A DNA stretch of 64,000 nucleotides from positions 1 to 64,000 of the forward strand of contig NZ_PYWX01000006.1 of NCBI RefSeq assembly GCF_003031675.1. Reading direction: 5' to 3'. Source of the stretch: Pseudomonas palleroniana (GTDB lineage Bacteria > Pseudomonadota > Gammaproteobacteria > Pseudomonadales > Pseudomonadaceae). Shown here one piece after another: positions 1 through 8,521 of this stretch. Under the pieces are notes generated by a model. That model made no database searches. It was not told where the DNA came from and saw only the letters and a program-made list of their open reading frames with translations. The translations under genes and the position numbers were made by a program. Each line of letters opens with the position of its first letter. Position 1 is the stretch's first letter.

Positions 1-73
1 CCCGATAGGCCGCGCAGCGGCCTCAAAAATGGGCCTGCTACGCAGTCCATCGGGAGCAAGCCCCCTCCCACAG
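1..73. repeat. REP pair (partial REPIN)
   Basis: Positions 47-73 hold a REP core reading CATCGGGAGCAAGCCCCCTC followed by CCACAG, the same unit seen at 17736-17763 and 20592-20616. Bases 1-8 (CCCGATAG) match the tail of an opposite-strand copy that begins left of the window, so this is probably a REPIN (two inverted REPs) cut by the edge. Confidence 0.8.
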
Positions 74-105
74 TGACCGCGTTAATACTTAACTGACTGG
101 CATTA

Positions 106-219
106 GGGCTTGTCCGCGCTGGGGGGCGAAGCCGCCCCAAAACCAGACGCCGCATTCTCCCAGGCAGAAATGCGGCGTTTTTATTGGGGCGGCTTCGCCC
201 CCCAGCGCGGGGCAAGCCC
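106..219. repeat. Long inverted repeat of a second REP-like family
   Basis: The arm at 106-138 and the reverse complement of 186-219 are almost identical over 33-34 bases (GGGCTTG then CGCGCTGGGGGGCGAAGCC then GCCCC; one base change or indel). The 47-base interior contains a second, independent hairpin. The whole element sits immediately 3' of the Lon-type gene and differs in sequence from the REPs at 47-73. It is a REP-like mobile palindrome and could also stop transcription. Confidence 0.75.
147..184 (+). terminator. Rho-independent terminator nested in inverted repeat
   Basis: ACGCCGCAT at 147-155 pairs with ATGCGGCGT at 170-178 and is followed by TTTTTATT on the + strand. On the - strand the same stem is followed only by CTGGTTTT, so it may also weakly serve the Lon-type gene that ends at 233. 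The gene served on the + strand would lie left of the window. Confidence 0.55.
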
Positions 220-232
220 GCTCACTACGGGA

Positions 233-2653
233 TCAGAAGAGGACTTTGGCCACGTCTGCGAAGCGCTTGGCAAAGTGCACCGTCATGCCTTCCTTCAAAT
301 ACTCCGGCAGCTCTTCAAAGCTCCCGCGATTGGGCTCCGGCAAGATCAGCTCATGAATCTTCTGGCGCCTCGCCGCGATCACCTTCTCGCGCACCCCGCC
401 AATCGGCAGCACGTGCCCGGTCAACGTCAGCTCGCCCGTCATGGCCACACCTTTTTTCGGCGGCTGGTTACGCGCCAGCGACAGCAGTGCACTGGCCATC
501 GTCACGCCCGCACTGGGACCATCTTTCGGCGTGGCGCCTTCCGGTACGTGCAGGTGCACGAAGGCTTCGTCGAAGAACTTCGGGTCACCGCCAAACGACT
601 TCAGGTTCGAACTGATGTAGCTGTAGGCGATTTCGGCGGACTCCTTCATCACTTCGCCCAACTGCCCGGTGAGCTTGAAACCGCGATTGAGCGTGTGAAT
701 GCGCGTCGCCTCGATCGGCAGGGTCGCGCCGCCCATGCTGGTCCAGGCCAGCCCCGTGATTACGCCGGTGCCGGACAGCACTTGCTCGTTACGGAACACT
801 GGCATACCCAAGGCACTTTCCAGGTCCTTGTTGCCGATCTTGATCACCGAGTCCGGCTCATCCAGCAGCTTGACCACCGCCTTGCGCACCAGTTTGCCCA
901 GTTGCTTCTCCAACTGGCGCACCCCGGCCTCTCGCGCATAACCGTCGATCAAGGCGCGCAGGGCGCCGTCGCTGATGGTCAGGCTGGTTTTCGCCACGCC
1001 GGCTTTTTCCAACTGCTTGGGCCACAGGTGGCGCTTGGCGATGGCGACTTTTTCTTCGGTGATATAGCCCGACAGGCGGATCACTTCCATCCGGTCCAGC
1101 AATGGGCCGGGGATCGAGTCCAGGGTGTTGGCGGTGCACACGAACAGCACCTTGGACAGGTCCAGGCGCAGGTCCAGGTAGTGGTCGAGAAATTCGACGT
1201 TCTGTTCCGGGTCGAGGGTTTCCAGCAGGGCCGAAGCCGGATCGCCCTGGAAGCTCTGGCCCATCTTGTCGATCTCGTCGAGCATGATCACCGGGTTCAT
1301 CACTTCCACATCTTTCAATGCCTGCACCAGCTTGCCCGGCAGGGCGCCGATGTAGGTACGGCGGTGGCCCTTGATCTCGGCCTCGTCGCGCATGCCGCCG
1401 ACGCTGAAACGGTAGAACGGCCGGCCCAGGGACTCGGCGATGGATTTACCCACGCTGGTCTTGCCCACGCCCGGCGGGCCCACCAGCAGCACGATGGAGC
1501 CGGCGACCTCGCCTTTATAGGCACCCACCGCGAGAAATTCGAGGATGCGGCTCTTGATGTCATCCAGGCCGGCGTGGTGCTTGTCCAGCACCTTGCGTGC
1601 ATGTTTGAGGTCGAGCTTGTCCTCGCCATACACGCCCCACGGCACCGAGGTCGCCCAGTCCAGATAGTTGCGCGTGACCGCGTATTCGGGCGAGCCGGTT
1701 TCCAGGATCGACAGCTTGTTCATTTCTTCGCTGATGCGTTTCTGTGCCTGGGTCGGCAGCACTTTGCCCTCCAGGCGCTGCTCGAACTGCTCGACGTCCG
1801 CACTGCGGTCATCCTTGGTCAGGCCCAGCTCTTGCTGGATGACTTTGAGCTGTTCCTTGAGGAAGAACTCGCGCTGGTGCTCGCCGATCTTGCGGTTCAC
1901 TTCGGCTGAGAGTTCTTTTTGCAGGCGCGCGACTTCTACCTCTTTGCGCAACATCGGCAGCACTTTTTCCATGCGTTTGAGCATGGGTACGCAGTCCAGC
2001 ACTTCCTGCAACTCATTACCGGTGGCCGAGGTCAGCGCGGCGGCGAAGTCGGTGAGCGGTGACGGGTCGTTGGGGCTGAAGCGGTTGAGGTAGTTTTTCA
2101 ACTCTTCGCTGTACAGCGGGTTGAGCGGCAGCAGTTCCTTGATCGCATTGATCAGCGCCATGCCATAGGCCTTGACCTCGTCGGTCGGCTCGCTGGGCTG
2201 ATGCGGGTATTCGACTTCCACCAGGTACGGTGGGCGGTGGTGCTTGAGCCAGGTCTTGATGCGCACACGGGTCAGGCCCTGGGCCACGAATTGCAGCTTG
2301 CCGTTCTCGCGGCTGGCGTGGTGCACCTTCACCAGGGTGCCGTACAGCGGCAGGCTGGAGGTATCAAAGTGACGGGGATCTTCGGGCGGTGTGTCCATGA
2401 AGAACAGGGCCAGGGAATGGTGGTCGGATTTGCTCACCAGCTCCAGGGTTTCGGCCCACGGCTCTTCATTGACGATCACCGGCAACACTTGCGCCGGGAA
2501 GAACGGGCGGTTGTGGATCGGGATGATGTAGACCTTGTCCGGCAGGTTCTGCCCAGGCAGGGCCAGGCCGGTGTTGGAAGACGGCGTTTCTGCGTTTTCG
2601 GGGTCGGCGTAGTCGTTGATATCGTAATCAGGGAATGCTTGCTGGTCGCTCAT
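233..2653 (-). CDS. ATP-dependent Lon-family protease (AsrA-like second Lon)
   Basis: This 806-residue cytoplasmic AAA+ serine protease has the full LonA order: N-terminal substrate domain (about 40-240), coiled-coil, AAA+ module with Walker A GPPGVGKT at 392-399 and Walker B VIMLDEIDK at 455-463, and the protease domain with catalytic Ser714 (PKDGPSAG) and Lys757 (GGVREK). The acidic N-terminus (DYDINDYADPEN) and the neighbourhood near a ZnuD-like receptor resemble the second Lon paralogue of Pseudomonas, called AsrA in P. aeruginosa, where it is linked to heat shock and aminoglycoside stress (from memory). It is probably not the housekeeping lon, which normally lies by clpX and hupB. A sigma-32 type promoter lies 31-58 bases upstream. 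Family assignment is certain; orthology to AsrA is likely. Confidence 0.93.
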   Translation of the reverse strand: MSDQQAFPDYDINDYADPENAETPSSNTGLALPGQNLPDKVYIIPIHNRPFFPAQVLPVIVNEEPWAETLELVSKSDHHSLALFFMDTPPEDPRHFDTSSLPLYGTLVKVHHASRENGKLQFVAQGLTRVRIKTWLKHHRPPYLVEVEYPHQPSEPTDEVKAYGMALINAIKELLPLNPLYSEELKNYLNRFSPNDPSPLTDFAAALTSATGNELQEVLDCVPMLKRMEKVLPMLRKEVEVARLQKELSAEVNRKIGEHQREFFLKEQLKVIQQELGLTKDDRSADVEQFEQRLEGKVLPTQAQKRISEEMNKLSILETGSPEYAVTRNYLDWATSVPWGVYGEDKLDLKHARKVLDKHHAGLDDIKSRILEFLAVGAYKGEVAGSIVLLVGPPGVGKTSVGKSIAESLGRPFYRFSVGGMRDEAEIKGHRRTYIGALPGKLVQALKDVEVMNPVIMLDEIDKMGQSFQGDPASALLETLDPEQNVEFLDHYLDLRLDLSKVLFVCTANTLDSIPGPLLDRMEVIRLSGYITEEKVAIAKRHLWPKQLEKAGVAKTSLTISDGALRALIDGYAREAGVRQLEKQLGKLVRKAVVKLLDEPDSVIKIGNKDLESALGMPVFRNEQVLSGTGVITGLAWTSMGGATLPIEATRIHTLNRGFKLTGQLGEVMKESAEIAYSYISSNLKSFGGDPKFFDEAFVHLHVPEGATPKDGPSAGVTMASALLSLARNQPPKKGVAMTGELTLTGHVLPIGGVREKVIAARRQKIHELILPEPNRGSFEELPEYLKEGMTVHFAKRFADVAKVLF

Positions 2654-2683
2654 GGGGCACCTGCATCAGTAAGTATGCAGGTT

Positions 2684-2711
2684 AGATGGGGCGGGACCGT
2701 GGTGGTTTCAA
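2684..2711 (-). promoter_or_regulatory. Candidate sigma-32 (RpoH) heat-shock promoter of the Lon-type gene
   Basis: Read on the - strand, TTGAAA (2711-2706) is followed after 14 bases by CCCCATCT (2691-2684), matching the heat-shock consensus CTTGAAA-N(11-16)-CCCCATNT. The start codon at 2653 is 30 bases further on. A short hairpin (CTGCAT/ATGCAG, 2661-2680) lies in the leader. A stress protease is a textbook RpoH target, which supports the call. Confidence 0.7.
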
Positions 2712-2771
2712 TGGCCGCGAGCACTTAGCAACAAATTGCATGAAATTCCTGCGGTGACTCGGCCGATGGCG

Positions 2772-3761
2772 TCAGCTGATTTTGTGCAGGTAGGCGGGCA
2801 ATGGCTGCTCGGGCAGCACCGACAACACTTTCAAACGCTGCAACATCCGCTGGCGTGCGCGTTGCAGATGTTCACGCAGGTTCAGTGCCGCCGCATCAAA
2901 CGCACCGTGCAGCAGCAATTCCAGAATCAACCGGTGTTCGGCCAACATCGCAGGGTCGGCACCAATGCCCAGTAAACGGTAAAAAATCCGACTGATGATC
3001 ATCGGGCTCTGGCCCTGGCGGATCAGTGCGGCAATCTTGCGGTTTTGCAGGCCGGCCAGGCAGTGCTGGTGCAAGTCCTCTTCGATCTGTTCGATGGCTT
3101 CCAGGCTGCACTGAGGGTTGTCCTGGGCGTCCAGCACGCGCTGCAGCATCGTTTCAAGCCGCTCGCGATCAAGGTGAGGGGCGCTCTGGCGCAGGGCTTC
3201 GGGCTCCAGGCAGGCGCGCAGTTCGTAGTCTTCGGTAACTTCGCGTGCGGTCAAAGGCCCCGCCAGCCATTGCGAGTAGGGCTCCTTCTCGACCAAGCCA
3301 CGGTCGCGCAGCCGCATCAGCGCTTCACGCACCACGGCTCGGCTGACGCCGTAGTGGTCGGCGGCGGCTTGTTCGTCCAGGCGGTAATGGCCGAAGGCGA
3401 TGCACGTGGAGAGCGCCGCACCGATTTCCTCGACGATGCGCTCGCCCAGTGGCCGCGTGTCCACCAGCTCCACTTCGCCATTGAGCCCCAGGTGCGCATG
3501 GCTCAAGGGCAGGCGCAGGGGCTCCATGGCCAGGCCTTCGGGGTTGATCAGGTAGCCGCGACCGTTGAAGCGGCAGATCAAGCCTTCGGCGTGCAGCAGG
3601 TCCAGCGCCTTGCGCACCGGTACGCGACTGGTGCCGAACAACTCGGCCAGTGGCGCTTCCAGCAGGACCAGCCCATGGCGGGCGGTACCGCTGACGATCG
3701 CATCGCGCAACACTTGATGAATCATCGCGTAGCGGGAGGCCGAGGCGGACACTGCTTTCAT
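2772..3761 (-). CDS. GntR-family regulator with tandem winged-helix domains and FCD-like sensor
   Basis: The 329-residue protein has two GntR-type winged helices: residues about 8-72 (IHQVLRDAIVSG, LAELFGTSRVPVRKALDLL) and about 106-165 (LGERIVEEI, AADHYGVSRAVVREALMRL). An all-helical FCD-type ligand domain follows (about 170-310, with ELRACLEPEAL and the metal-site style EEDLHQHCL and HRLILELLL). Ordinary FadR/FCD regulators have a single winged helix and about 230-250 residues, so this is a fusion or duplication. It is divergent from the amidase operon, and GTAC-centred repeats in the 337-base gap are its probable operators. It is most likely a repressor relieved by an operon substrate; the ligand is unknown. 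Confidence 0.85.
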   Translation of the reverse strand: MKAVSASASRYAMIHQVLRDAIVSGTARHGLVLLEAPLAELFGTSRVPVRKALDLLHAEGLICRFNGRGYLINPEGLAMEPLRLPLSHAHLGLNGEVELVDTRPLGERIVEEIGAALSTCIAFGHYRLDEQAAADHYGVSRAVVREALMRLRDRGLVEKEPYSQWLAGPLTAREVTEDYELRACLEPEALRQSAPHLDRERLETMLQRVLDAQDNPQCSLEAIEQIEEDLHQHCLAGLQNRKIAALIRQGQSPMIISRIFYRLLGIGADPAMLAEHRLILELLLHGAFDAAALNLREHLQRARQRMLQRLKVLSVLPEQPLPAYLHKIS

Positions 3762-3883
3762 CGCGTTCTCTGGTCAGGTAGGACGGTGGCCGGGGATTCT
3801 CTCACAGTTGCGCCTGTCACTCTGTACCCCGGCAAAGGCACTTTTCTGGGGCCGTTACGGCAGGAATGTTACTTTTCTGCACC

Positions 3884-3900
3884 AAAATGTACTTATTGAT
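3884..3900 (+). promoter_or_regulatory. Candidate GntR-type operator, upstream copy
   Basis: The sequence AAAATGTACTTATTGAT matches, with two differences over 17 bases, the reverse complement of 4066-4082 (AAAACGTACTTATTAAT). It lies 123-139 bases upstream of the regulator start, so it could serve autoregulation. Confidence 0.5.
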
Positions 3901-4030
3901 AAAAGATACATTATTCAGGTCGCGGTTTGTCCCGGCGGTCTCATTTGAATTTTTTATCGGATCCCAGCCCCTCTATCCCGTAGTTATTAGAGATAAACCA
4001 GACTGGCATACACAAGTCACCCGTTAAGAC

Positions 4031-4046
4031 TGGCACGGAATCTGCC
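4031..4046 (+). promoter_or_regulatory. Candidate sigma-54 (RpoN) promoter of the amidase operon
   Basis: TGGCACGGAATCTGCC matches the -24/-12 consensus TGGCACG-N4-TTGC[AT] at all conserved positions but two (C for T before TGC, and the last base). GG and GC have the required 12-base offset. The predicted start of transcription is near 4057, about 40 bases before the amidase ATG. A sigma-54 promoter fits a nitrogen-source pathway and implies an enhancer-binding activator encoded elsewhere. Confidence 0.6.
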
Positions 4047-4050
4047 TTTG

Positions 4051-4082
4051 TAAAATGTACATTTTATTAATAAGTACGTTTT
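4051..4082. promoter_or_regulatory. Candidate GntR-type operators over the transcription start
   Basis: A perfect 16-base palindrome TAAAATGTACATTTTA (4051-4066) abuts an inverted copy of the upstream motif (4066-4082, AAAACGTACTTATTAAT on the - strand). The palindrome covers the transcription start predicted from the sigma-54 site, so a protein bound here would block the operon. Confidence 0.55.
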
Positions 4083-4098
4083 ATAGAGAGTCGTCACT

Positions 4099-5430
4099 AT
4101 GTCAGACGCCACTTCAATGGCTGAGGCTTTCGCCAGCGGCCGCAGCGATCCGGTAGAGGTGCTCGAACAGGTGCTGGTCCATGCGAGCATGGCCCCCAGC
4201 GTGTTTATCGGCTTGAGCGCCGAACGTGCCCGTCGCGAGGCCGAAGCGGCCGCCGCTCGCTGGCGCGCCGGCCAACCCTTGAGCGTATTCGATGGCGTGC
4301 CCCTGGCCTGGAAGGATCTGTTCGATGTGGCCGGTAGCGTCACCACCGCCGGCGCCGCCTACCGTCGCACGGCACCGGCCGCCTTGCTTGATGCACCGAG
4401 CGTGGGGCTGCTGTGCCGTGCCGGGATGGTCAGCGTGGGCAAGACCAACCTCAGCGAGCTGGCCTATTCCGGCCTGGGCCTGAACCCGCATTTCGGCACG
4501 CCGTACAATCCCCATGGCACTGACCGGCCGCGCATTCCTGGCGGCTCGTCTTCAGGTTCGGCGGTGGCCGTCGCCGCCGGGATCGTGCCGATCGCCATGG
4601 GCACCGACACCGCAGGCTCCATCCGCATTCCCGCGGCCTTCAATGGCGTGGTGGGTTACCGCGCCAGCAGCCGTCGCTACAGCCGCGACGGCGTGTTCCC
4701 GCTGGCCCGCACCCTCGACAGCCTCGGCCCGTTGACCCGCAGCGTGCGCGACGCGCTTGCCATCGATGACCTGCTCAACGGGCGTACGCAGTTGCACATT
4801 CCGCGCAGCCTCAAGGGCCAGCGTTTTGTGCTGGAGCAGGGCGCACTGGAGGGCATTGAGCCCGCCGTGCGCAATAACCTGCTGCGTGCGACGGATCAAT
4901 TGAAAACCGCAGGGGCGCTGATCAGCGTGCGCCCGTGCATCGCGTTCCAGGCCACGCTGGACCTGATCCGGGACCACGGCTGGCTCGGCTCATTCGAAGC
5001 GTTCGCCCTGCATCAAGCCTTGCTCGACAGCGCCGATGCCGAGCAACTCGACCCCCGCGTACGCCGCCGCCTCGAAGCTGCGCGCGCATTGCCGGCCAGC
5101 CAACTGATCCACCTGCTCGATGCGCGTCGGCAATTGCAGCAACAGCTGAGCGACGACCTCGACGGCGCCATCCTGATCACGCCCACCGTTGCCCATGTGG
5201 CCCCCGCGCTGGCACCGCTGGAGGCCGACGACGAACTGTTCGTGCAGACCAACCTCGCCACCCTGCGCCTGACCATGCCCGGCAGCTTGCTGGATATGCC
5301 CGGCGTCACCCTGCCCAGCGGTCGCGACGCCCAGGGCTTGCCCACCGGGCTGCTGCTCAGCGCGCCGATGGGCGAAGACGCACGCTTGTTACGGGCCGCG
5401 TTGTCCGTCGAATCCGTACTGACTATTTAA
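4099..5430 (+). CDS. Amidase (amidase-signature family)
   Basis: This 443-residue cytoplasmic amidohydrolase carries the Ser-Ser-Lys triad of the amidase signature family: Lys72 (WKDLFDVAG), Ser150 in GGSSSGSA and nucleophile Ser174 in [11 protein letters not shown], with the usual 24-residue spacing between the serines. Members hydrolyse small linear amides, half-amides or aryl amides to acid plus ammonia; the substrate cannot be read from sequence. It is the first gene downstream of the sigma-54/GntR region and ends 11 bases before the next gene, which has an imidase/allantoinase-like fold. A half-amidase role, opening the second amide after ring hydrolysis by the neighbour, is an inference. 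Confidence 0.88.
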   Translation: MSDATSMAEAFASGRSDPVEVLEQVLVHASMAPSVFIGLSAERARREAEAAAARWRAGQPLSVFDGVPLAWKDLFDVAGSVTTAGAAYRRTAPAALLDAPSVGLLCRAGMVSVGKTNLSELAYSGLGLNPHFGTPYNPHGTDRPRIPGGSSSGSAVAVAAGIVPIAMGTDTAGSIRIPAAFNGVVGYRASSRRYSRDGVFPLARTLDSLGPLTRSVRDALAIDDLLNGRTQLHIPRSLKGQRFVLEQGALEGIEPAVRNNLLRATDQLKTAGALISVRPCIAFQATLDLIRDHGWLGSFEAFALHQALLDSADAEQLDPRVRRRLEAARALPASQLIHLLDARRQLQQQLSDDLDGAILITPTVAHVAPALAPLEADDELFVQTNLATLRLTMPGSLLDMPGVTLPSGRDAQGLPTGLLLSAPMGEDARLLRAALSVESVLTI

Positions 5431-5441
5431 GGAGACACACC

Positions 5442-6320
5442 ATGGCTAAAGACATCCTTTGTGCATTTGGCGTCGACGTTGACGCCGTTGCCGGCTGGCT
5501 CGGTTCCTATGGCGGCGAAGATTCGCCGGATGACATCTCCCGTGGCCTGTTCGCGGGAGAGGTCGGTGCGCCGCGCCTGCTCAAATTGTTCGAGCGCTAC
5601 GGTTTGCGCACCACCTGGTTTATCCCCGGTCACTCGATGGAAACCTTTCCCGAGCAGATGAAGGCCGTGGCCGACGCCGGACATGAAATCGGCGTGCACG
5701 GCTACAGCCATGAAAACCCCATCGCGATGACCGCCGAGCAGGAAGAAATCGTCCTGGACAAGTCCATCGAACTGATCACCCAAGTCACCGGCAAACGCCC
5801 CACCGGCTACGTCGCACCCTGGTGGGAATTCAGCAAGGTCACCAACGAGTTGCTGTTGAAAAAAGGCATCAAGTACGACCACAGCCTGATGCACAACGAC
5901 TTCCACCCTTACTACGTGCGCAAGGGCGACAGCTGGACCAAGATCGACTACAGCCAGCACCCCGACACCTGGATGAAACCCCTGGTGCGCGGCGAAGAAA
6001 CCGATCTGGTGGAGATCCCGGCCAACTGGTACCTCGACGACCTGCCGCCGATGATGTTCATCAAAAAAGCCCCCAACAGCCACGGCTTCGTCAACCCGCG
6101 TCACCTGGAAGAAATGTGGCGCGACCAGTTCGACTGGGTCTACCGCGAACACGAACACGCCGTGTTCACCATGACCATCCACCCCGACGTGTCCGGTCGC
6201 CCGCAAGTGTTGTTGATGCTTGAGCGTTTGATCGAGCACATCCAGAGCCATGCCGGCGTGCGCTTCGTCACTTTCGACGAAATCGCCGACGACTTTATCC
6301 GCCGCCAACCGCGTACCTGA
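5442..6320 (+). CDS. Polysaccharide-deacetylase-fold hydrolase (PuuE/cyclic imidase-like)
   Basis: This 292-residue NodB-fold enzyme has the metal ligands Asp12/Asp14 (GVDVD) and His86/His90 (HGYSHE), and the later IHPDVSG motif. It has no signal peptide, so it acts in the cytoplasm, unlike true polysaccharide deacetylases. Cytoplasmic members of this branch include PuuE allantoinase, the Ochrobactrum-type cyclic imide hydrolase and HpPgdA-like proteins. The start was set at the ATG at 5442, directly after the SD sequence AAGGAG (5429-5434) and 11 bases after the amidase stop; an in-frame extension to 4935 runs through the amidase gene and is not coding. With the amidase next door, ring opening of a cyclic imide or ureide is the favoured role. 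Confidence 0.85.
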   Translation: MAKDILCAFGVDVDAVAGWLGSYGGEDSPDDISRGLFAGEVGAPRLLKLFERYGLRTTWFIPGHSMETFPEQMKAVADAGHEIGVHGYSHENPIAMTAEQEEIVLDKSIELITQVTGKRPTGYVAPWWEFSKVTNELLLKKGIKYDHSLMHNDFHPYYVRKGDSWTKIDYSQHPDTWMKPLVRGEETDLVEIPANWYLDDLPPMMFIKKAPNSHGFVNPRHLEEMWRDQFDWVYREHEHAVFTMTIHPDVSGRPQVLLMLERLIEHIQSHAGVRFVTFDEIADDFIRRQPRT

Positions 6321-6365
6321 CCCTACAGGATGCGTTCGACCCCCCCACTTTGCGAGGCGCGATTC

Positions 6366-7706
6366 ATGTCCATCTACAACAAGCTTGACCTGACTGGCTG
6401 GAAACCCCGGCAACTGACGTCCCAGGAAGTGCGCTTCGCAACCTGGATCGCGTTTTTCGCCTGGGTGTTTGCGGTGTACGACTTCATTCTGTTCGGCACC
6501 TTGCTGCCGGAGATCGGCCGGCATTTCGGCTGGAGTGAAGTGGAGCAAGCGCAAATTGCGACTTGGGTGGCGGTGGGCACGGCGGTCGTCGCCTTTGCCA
6601 TCGGCCCTGTCGTCGATAAATTGGGGCGACGCAAAGGCATCATTTTCACCGTGGCCGGGTCTGCGCTGTGTTCGGCGTTGACGGCCATCGGCGGGGCTTG
6701 GGGCAAGTCGCCATTGATTCTGATCCGTTCGTTGGGCGGGCTGGGCTATGCCGAGGAAACCGTCAACGCCACTTACCTGAGTGAGCTGTACGGTGCCTCG
6801 CAAGATCCGCGGCTGACCAAGCGCCGTGGCTTCATCTACAGCCTGGTACAAGGCGGCTGGCCGGTGGGCGCGTTGATCGCCGCCGGGTTGACCGCGTTGT
6901 TGCTGCCGGTCATCGGTTGGCAGGGCTGTTTCATCTTCGCCGCGATCCCGGCCGTCGTGATCGCGATCCTGGCGCGCAAGCTCAAGGAAAGCCCGCAATT
7001 CCAGATCCACCAACGCATCAGCGAACTGCGTAAAAACGGCGCAGTGAACGAAGCGCAGAACGTCGCCGTGACCTACGGCGTGGATTACGACGAACACAGC
7101 AACGCCGGCCTCAAGGCGGCATTCCGTGGCCCCGCGCGGCGCGCCACCTTGGTGATCGGCGCCGCGCTGTTGCTCAACTGGGCGGCGATCCAGGTGTTCA
7201 GCGTGCTCGGCACGTCGGTGATCGTCAGCGTGCACCACATCTCGTTTGAGAACTCGCTGATCATCCTGGTGCTGTCCAACCTGGTGGGTTACTGCGGTTA
7301 CCTCAGCCACGGCTGGATGGGCGACAAGATCGGCCGTCGCAATGTCATCGGCCTGGGCTGGATGCTCGGTGGGCTGTCGTTTGCCGGGATGCTGTTCGGG
7401 CCAAGCAACATGCCGATGGTAGTGGGGCTGTACAGCCTGGGGCTGTTCTTCCTGATCGGGCCTTACTCGGCGGCGCTGTTCTTTATCAGTGAGAGCTTTC
7501 CCACCAGCATCCGCGCCACCGGCGGCGCGATCATCCATGCGATGGGGCCGATTGGCGCGGTGGTCGCCGGGTTCGGCGCGACCCAGGTGTTGTCCGCCGG
7601 CAGTGACTGGCAAACCGCCGCGCTGTGGTTCGGCGCACTGCCGTGCTTTTTGTCCGGTGCCCTGATGTTCGCCGCACGCCATGTGCGCCCGGAAACCGTT
7701 CAGTAA
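6366..7706 (+). CDS. MFS transporter
   Basis: This 446-residue inner-membrane permease has twelve hydrophobic segments and the MFS loop motifs DKLGRRKG (loop 2-3) and GDKIGRRN (loop 8-9). The arrangement, with a long hydrophilic middle loop (about 195-260) and the early [13 protein letters not shown] segment, resembles the sialate/aromatic-acid:H+ symporter branch. It probably imports the substrate of the surrounding operon. The start at 6366 is preceded by a GAGG ribosome site seven to eight bases away; a longer start at 6330 has its Shine-Dalgarno-like AGG touching the codon and is less likely. It lies 45 bases after the hydrolase gene. Confidence 0.88.
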   Translation: MSIYNKLDLTGWKPRQLTSQEVRFATWIAFFAWVFAVYDFILFGTLLPEIGRHFGWSEVEQAQIATWVAVGTAVVAFAIGPVVDKLGRRKGIIFTVAGSALCSALTAIGGAWGKSPLILIRSLGGLGYAEETVNATYLSELYGASQDPRLTKRRGFIYSLVQGGWPVGALIAAGLTALLLPVIGWQGCFIFAAIPAVVIAILARKLKESPQFQIHQRISELRKNGAVNEAQNVAVTYGVDYDEHSNAGLKAAFRGPARRATLVIGAALLLNWAAIQVFSVLGTSVIVSVHHISFENSLIILVLSNLVGYCGYLSHGWMGDKIGRRNVIGLGWMLGGLSFAGMLFGPSNMPMVVGLYSLGLFFLIGPYSAALFFISESFPTSIRATGGAIIHAMGPIGAVVAGFGATQVLSAGSDWQTAALWFGALPCFLSGALMFAARHVRPETVQ

Positions 7707-7716
7707 GGAGTGTGCG

Positions 7717-8478
7717 ATGAAGCGTAAAGTTGCCTTGATCACCGGTGCCGCCAGCGGCATCGGCCAAGCCCTCGCCGTGGCCTATGCGCGCAGCGGCGTC
7801 GCGGTGGCGGGCGGGTATTACCCGGCTGATCCACATGACCCGCAGACCACGGTTCGCTGGGTGGAGGCGGCGGGTGGCGAGTGCGTGATGTGGCCGCTCG
7901 ATGTAGGCGACAGCGCCTCGGTGGACGCGCTCGCGGCGCAGACCGTGGAGCATTTCGGGCGGTTGGATTACGCCGTGGCCAATGCCGGCTTGCTGCGCCG
8001 CGCGCCGCTGTTGGAGATGACCGATGAGTTGTGGAACGAGATGCTCAATGTCGACCTGACCGGCGTGATGCGTACCTTTCGTGCTGCCGCCCGGTACATG
8101 GGCGAGGGCGGCGCACTGGTGGCGATTTCATCGATTGCCGGCGGCGTGTATGGCTGGCAGGAGCACAGTCACTATGCGGCGGCGAAGGCGGGCGTACCGG
8201 GGCTTTGCCGTTCGCTGGCGGTGGAGTTGGCGGCCAGGGGAATTCGTTGCAACGCGGTAATTCCCGGGTTGATCGAGACGCCGCAGTCGTTGGATGCGCA
8301 GAACTCCCTTGGCCCGCAGGGCCTGGCAAAAGCTGCGCGGGCAATCCCGCTGGGGCGGGTCGGGCGGGCCGATGAAGTGGCGGCGCTGGTGCAATTCCTG
8401 ACCAGTGATGCGTCGAGCTACCTGACCGGGCAAAGCATCATTATCGATGGCGGCCTGACCGTGCGCTGGCCCGATTGA
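7717..8478 (+). CDS. SDR-family NAD(P)-dependent oxidoreductase
   Basis: This 253-residue classical short-chain dehydrogenase has the cofactor motif TGAASGIG (9-16), the NAG motif, catalytic Ser139 and the Tyr153-x3-Lys157 pair (YAAAK), and ends in the usual IIDGG segment. The ATG at 7717 follows AAGGAG with ideal spacing, 10 bases after the transporter stop. An upstream in-frame ATG at 7681 lies inside the transporter and is rejected. The first of two adjacent SDRs, it probably oxidises or reduces a hydroxyl/keto group of the operon substrate. Which alcohol or ketone is unknown. Confidence 0.88.
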   Translation: MKRKVALITGAASGIGQALAVAYARSGVAVAGGYYPADPHDPQTTVRWVEAAGGECVMWPLDVGDSASVDALAAQTVEHFGRLDYAVANAGLLRRAPLLEMTDELWNEMLNVDLTGVMRTFRAAARYMGEGGALVAISSIAGGVYGWQEHSHYAAAKAGVPGLCRSLAVELAARGIRCNAVIPGLIETPQSLDAQNSLGPQGLAKAARAIPLGRVGRADEVAALVQFLTSDASSYLTGQSIIIDGGLTVRWPD

Positions 8479-8521
8479 CAGGTGCCCACATGGGCTCCGT
8501 GTTTGCTTCAGGAGATTTGAC

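Larger units (their letters stand above)
3762..4098. other. Divergent control region between GntR-type gene and amidase operon
   Basis: This 337-base gap has no gene. It is clearly AT-richer than its flanks from about 3885 to 4090 and carries a sigma-54 promoter match and three GTAC-centred motifs, listed separately. Nothing resembling a full NtrC site was seen, only a TGCACC half-site at 3878-3883. Confidence 0.7.

Noticed and set aside
110..1909. A 599-codon open frame opposite the Lon-type gene
   Set aside because: It is the antisense of a gene with full motif support, has no ribosome site, and its protein is a low-complexity His/Gln/Leu mixture typical of reversed GC-rich codons.
3870..3890. 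NtrC-type enhancer site upstream of the sigma-54 promoter
   Set aside because: Only one TGCACC half-site is visible, without its inverted partner.
4935..5441. N-terminal extension of the NodB-fold hydrolase
   Set aside because: It lies in the amidase reading region in another frame; the ATG at 5442 has an ideal ribosome site and begins the conserved domain.
5427..7760. A 777-codon open frame antisense to the deacetylase-fold, MFS and SDR genes
   Set aside because: It spans the opposite strand of three well-supported genes, and its composition (His/Gln/Asp-rich) is that of an antisense frame.
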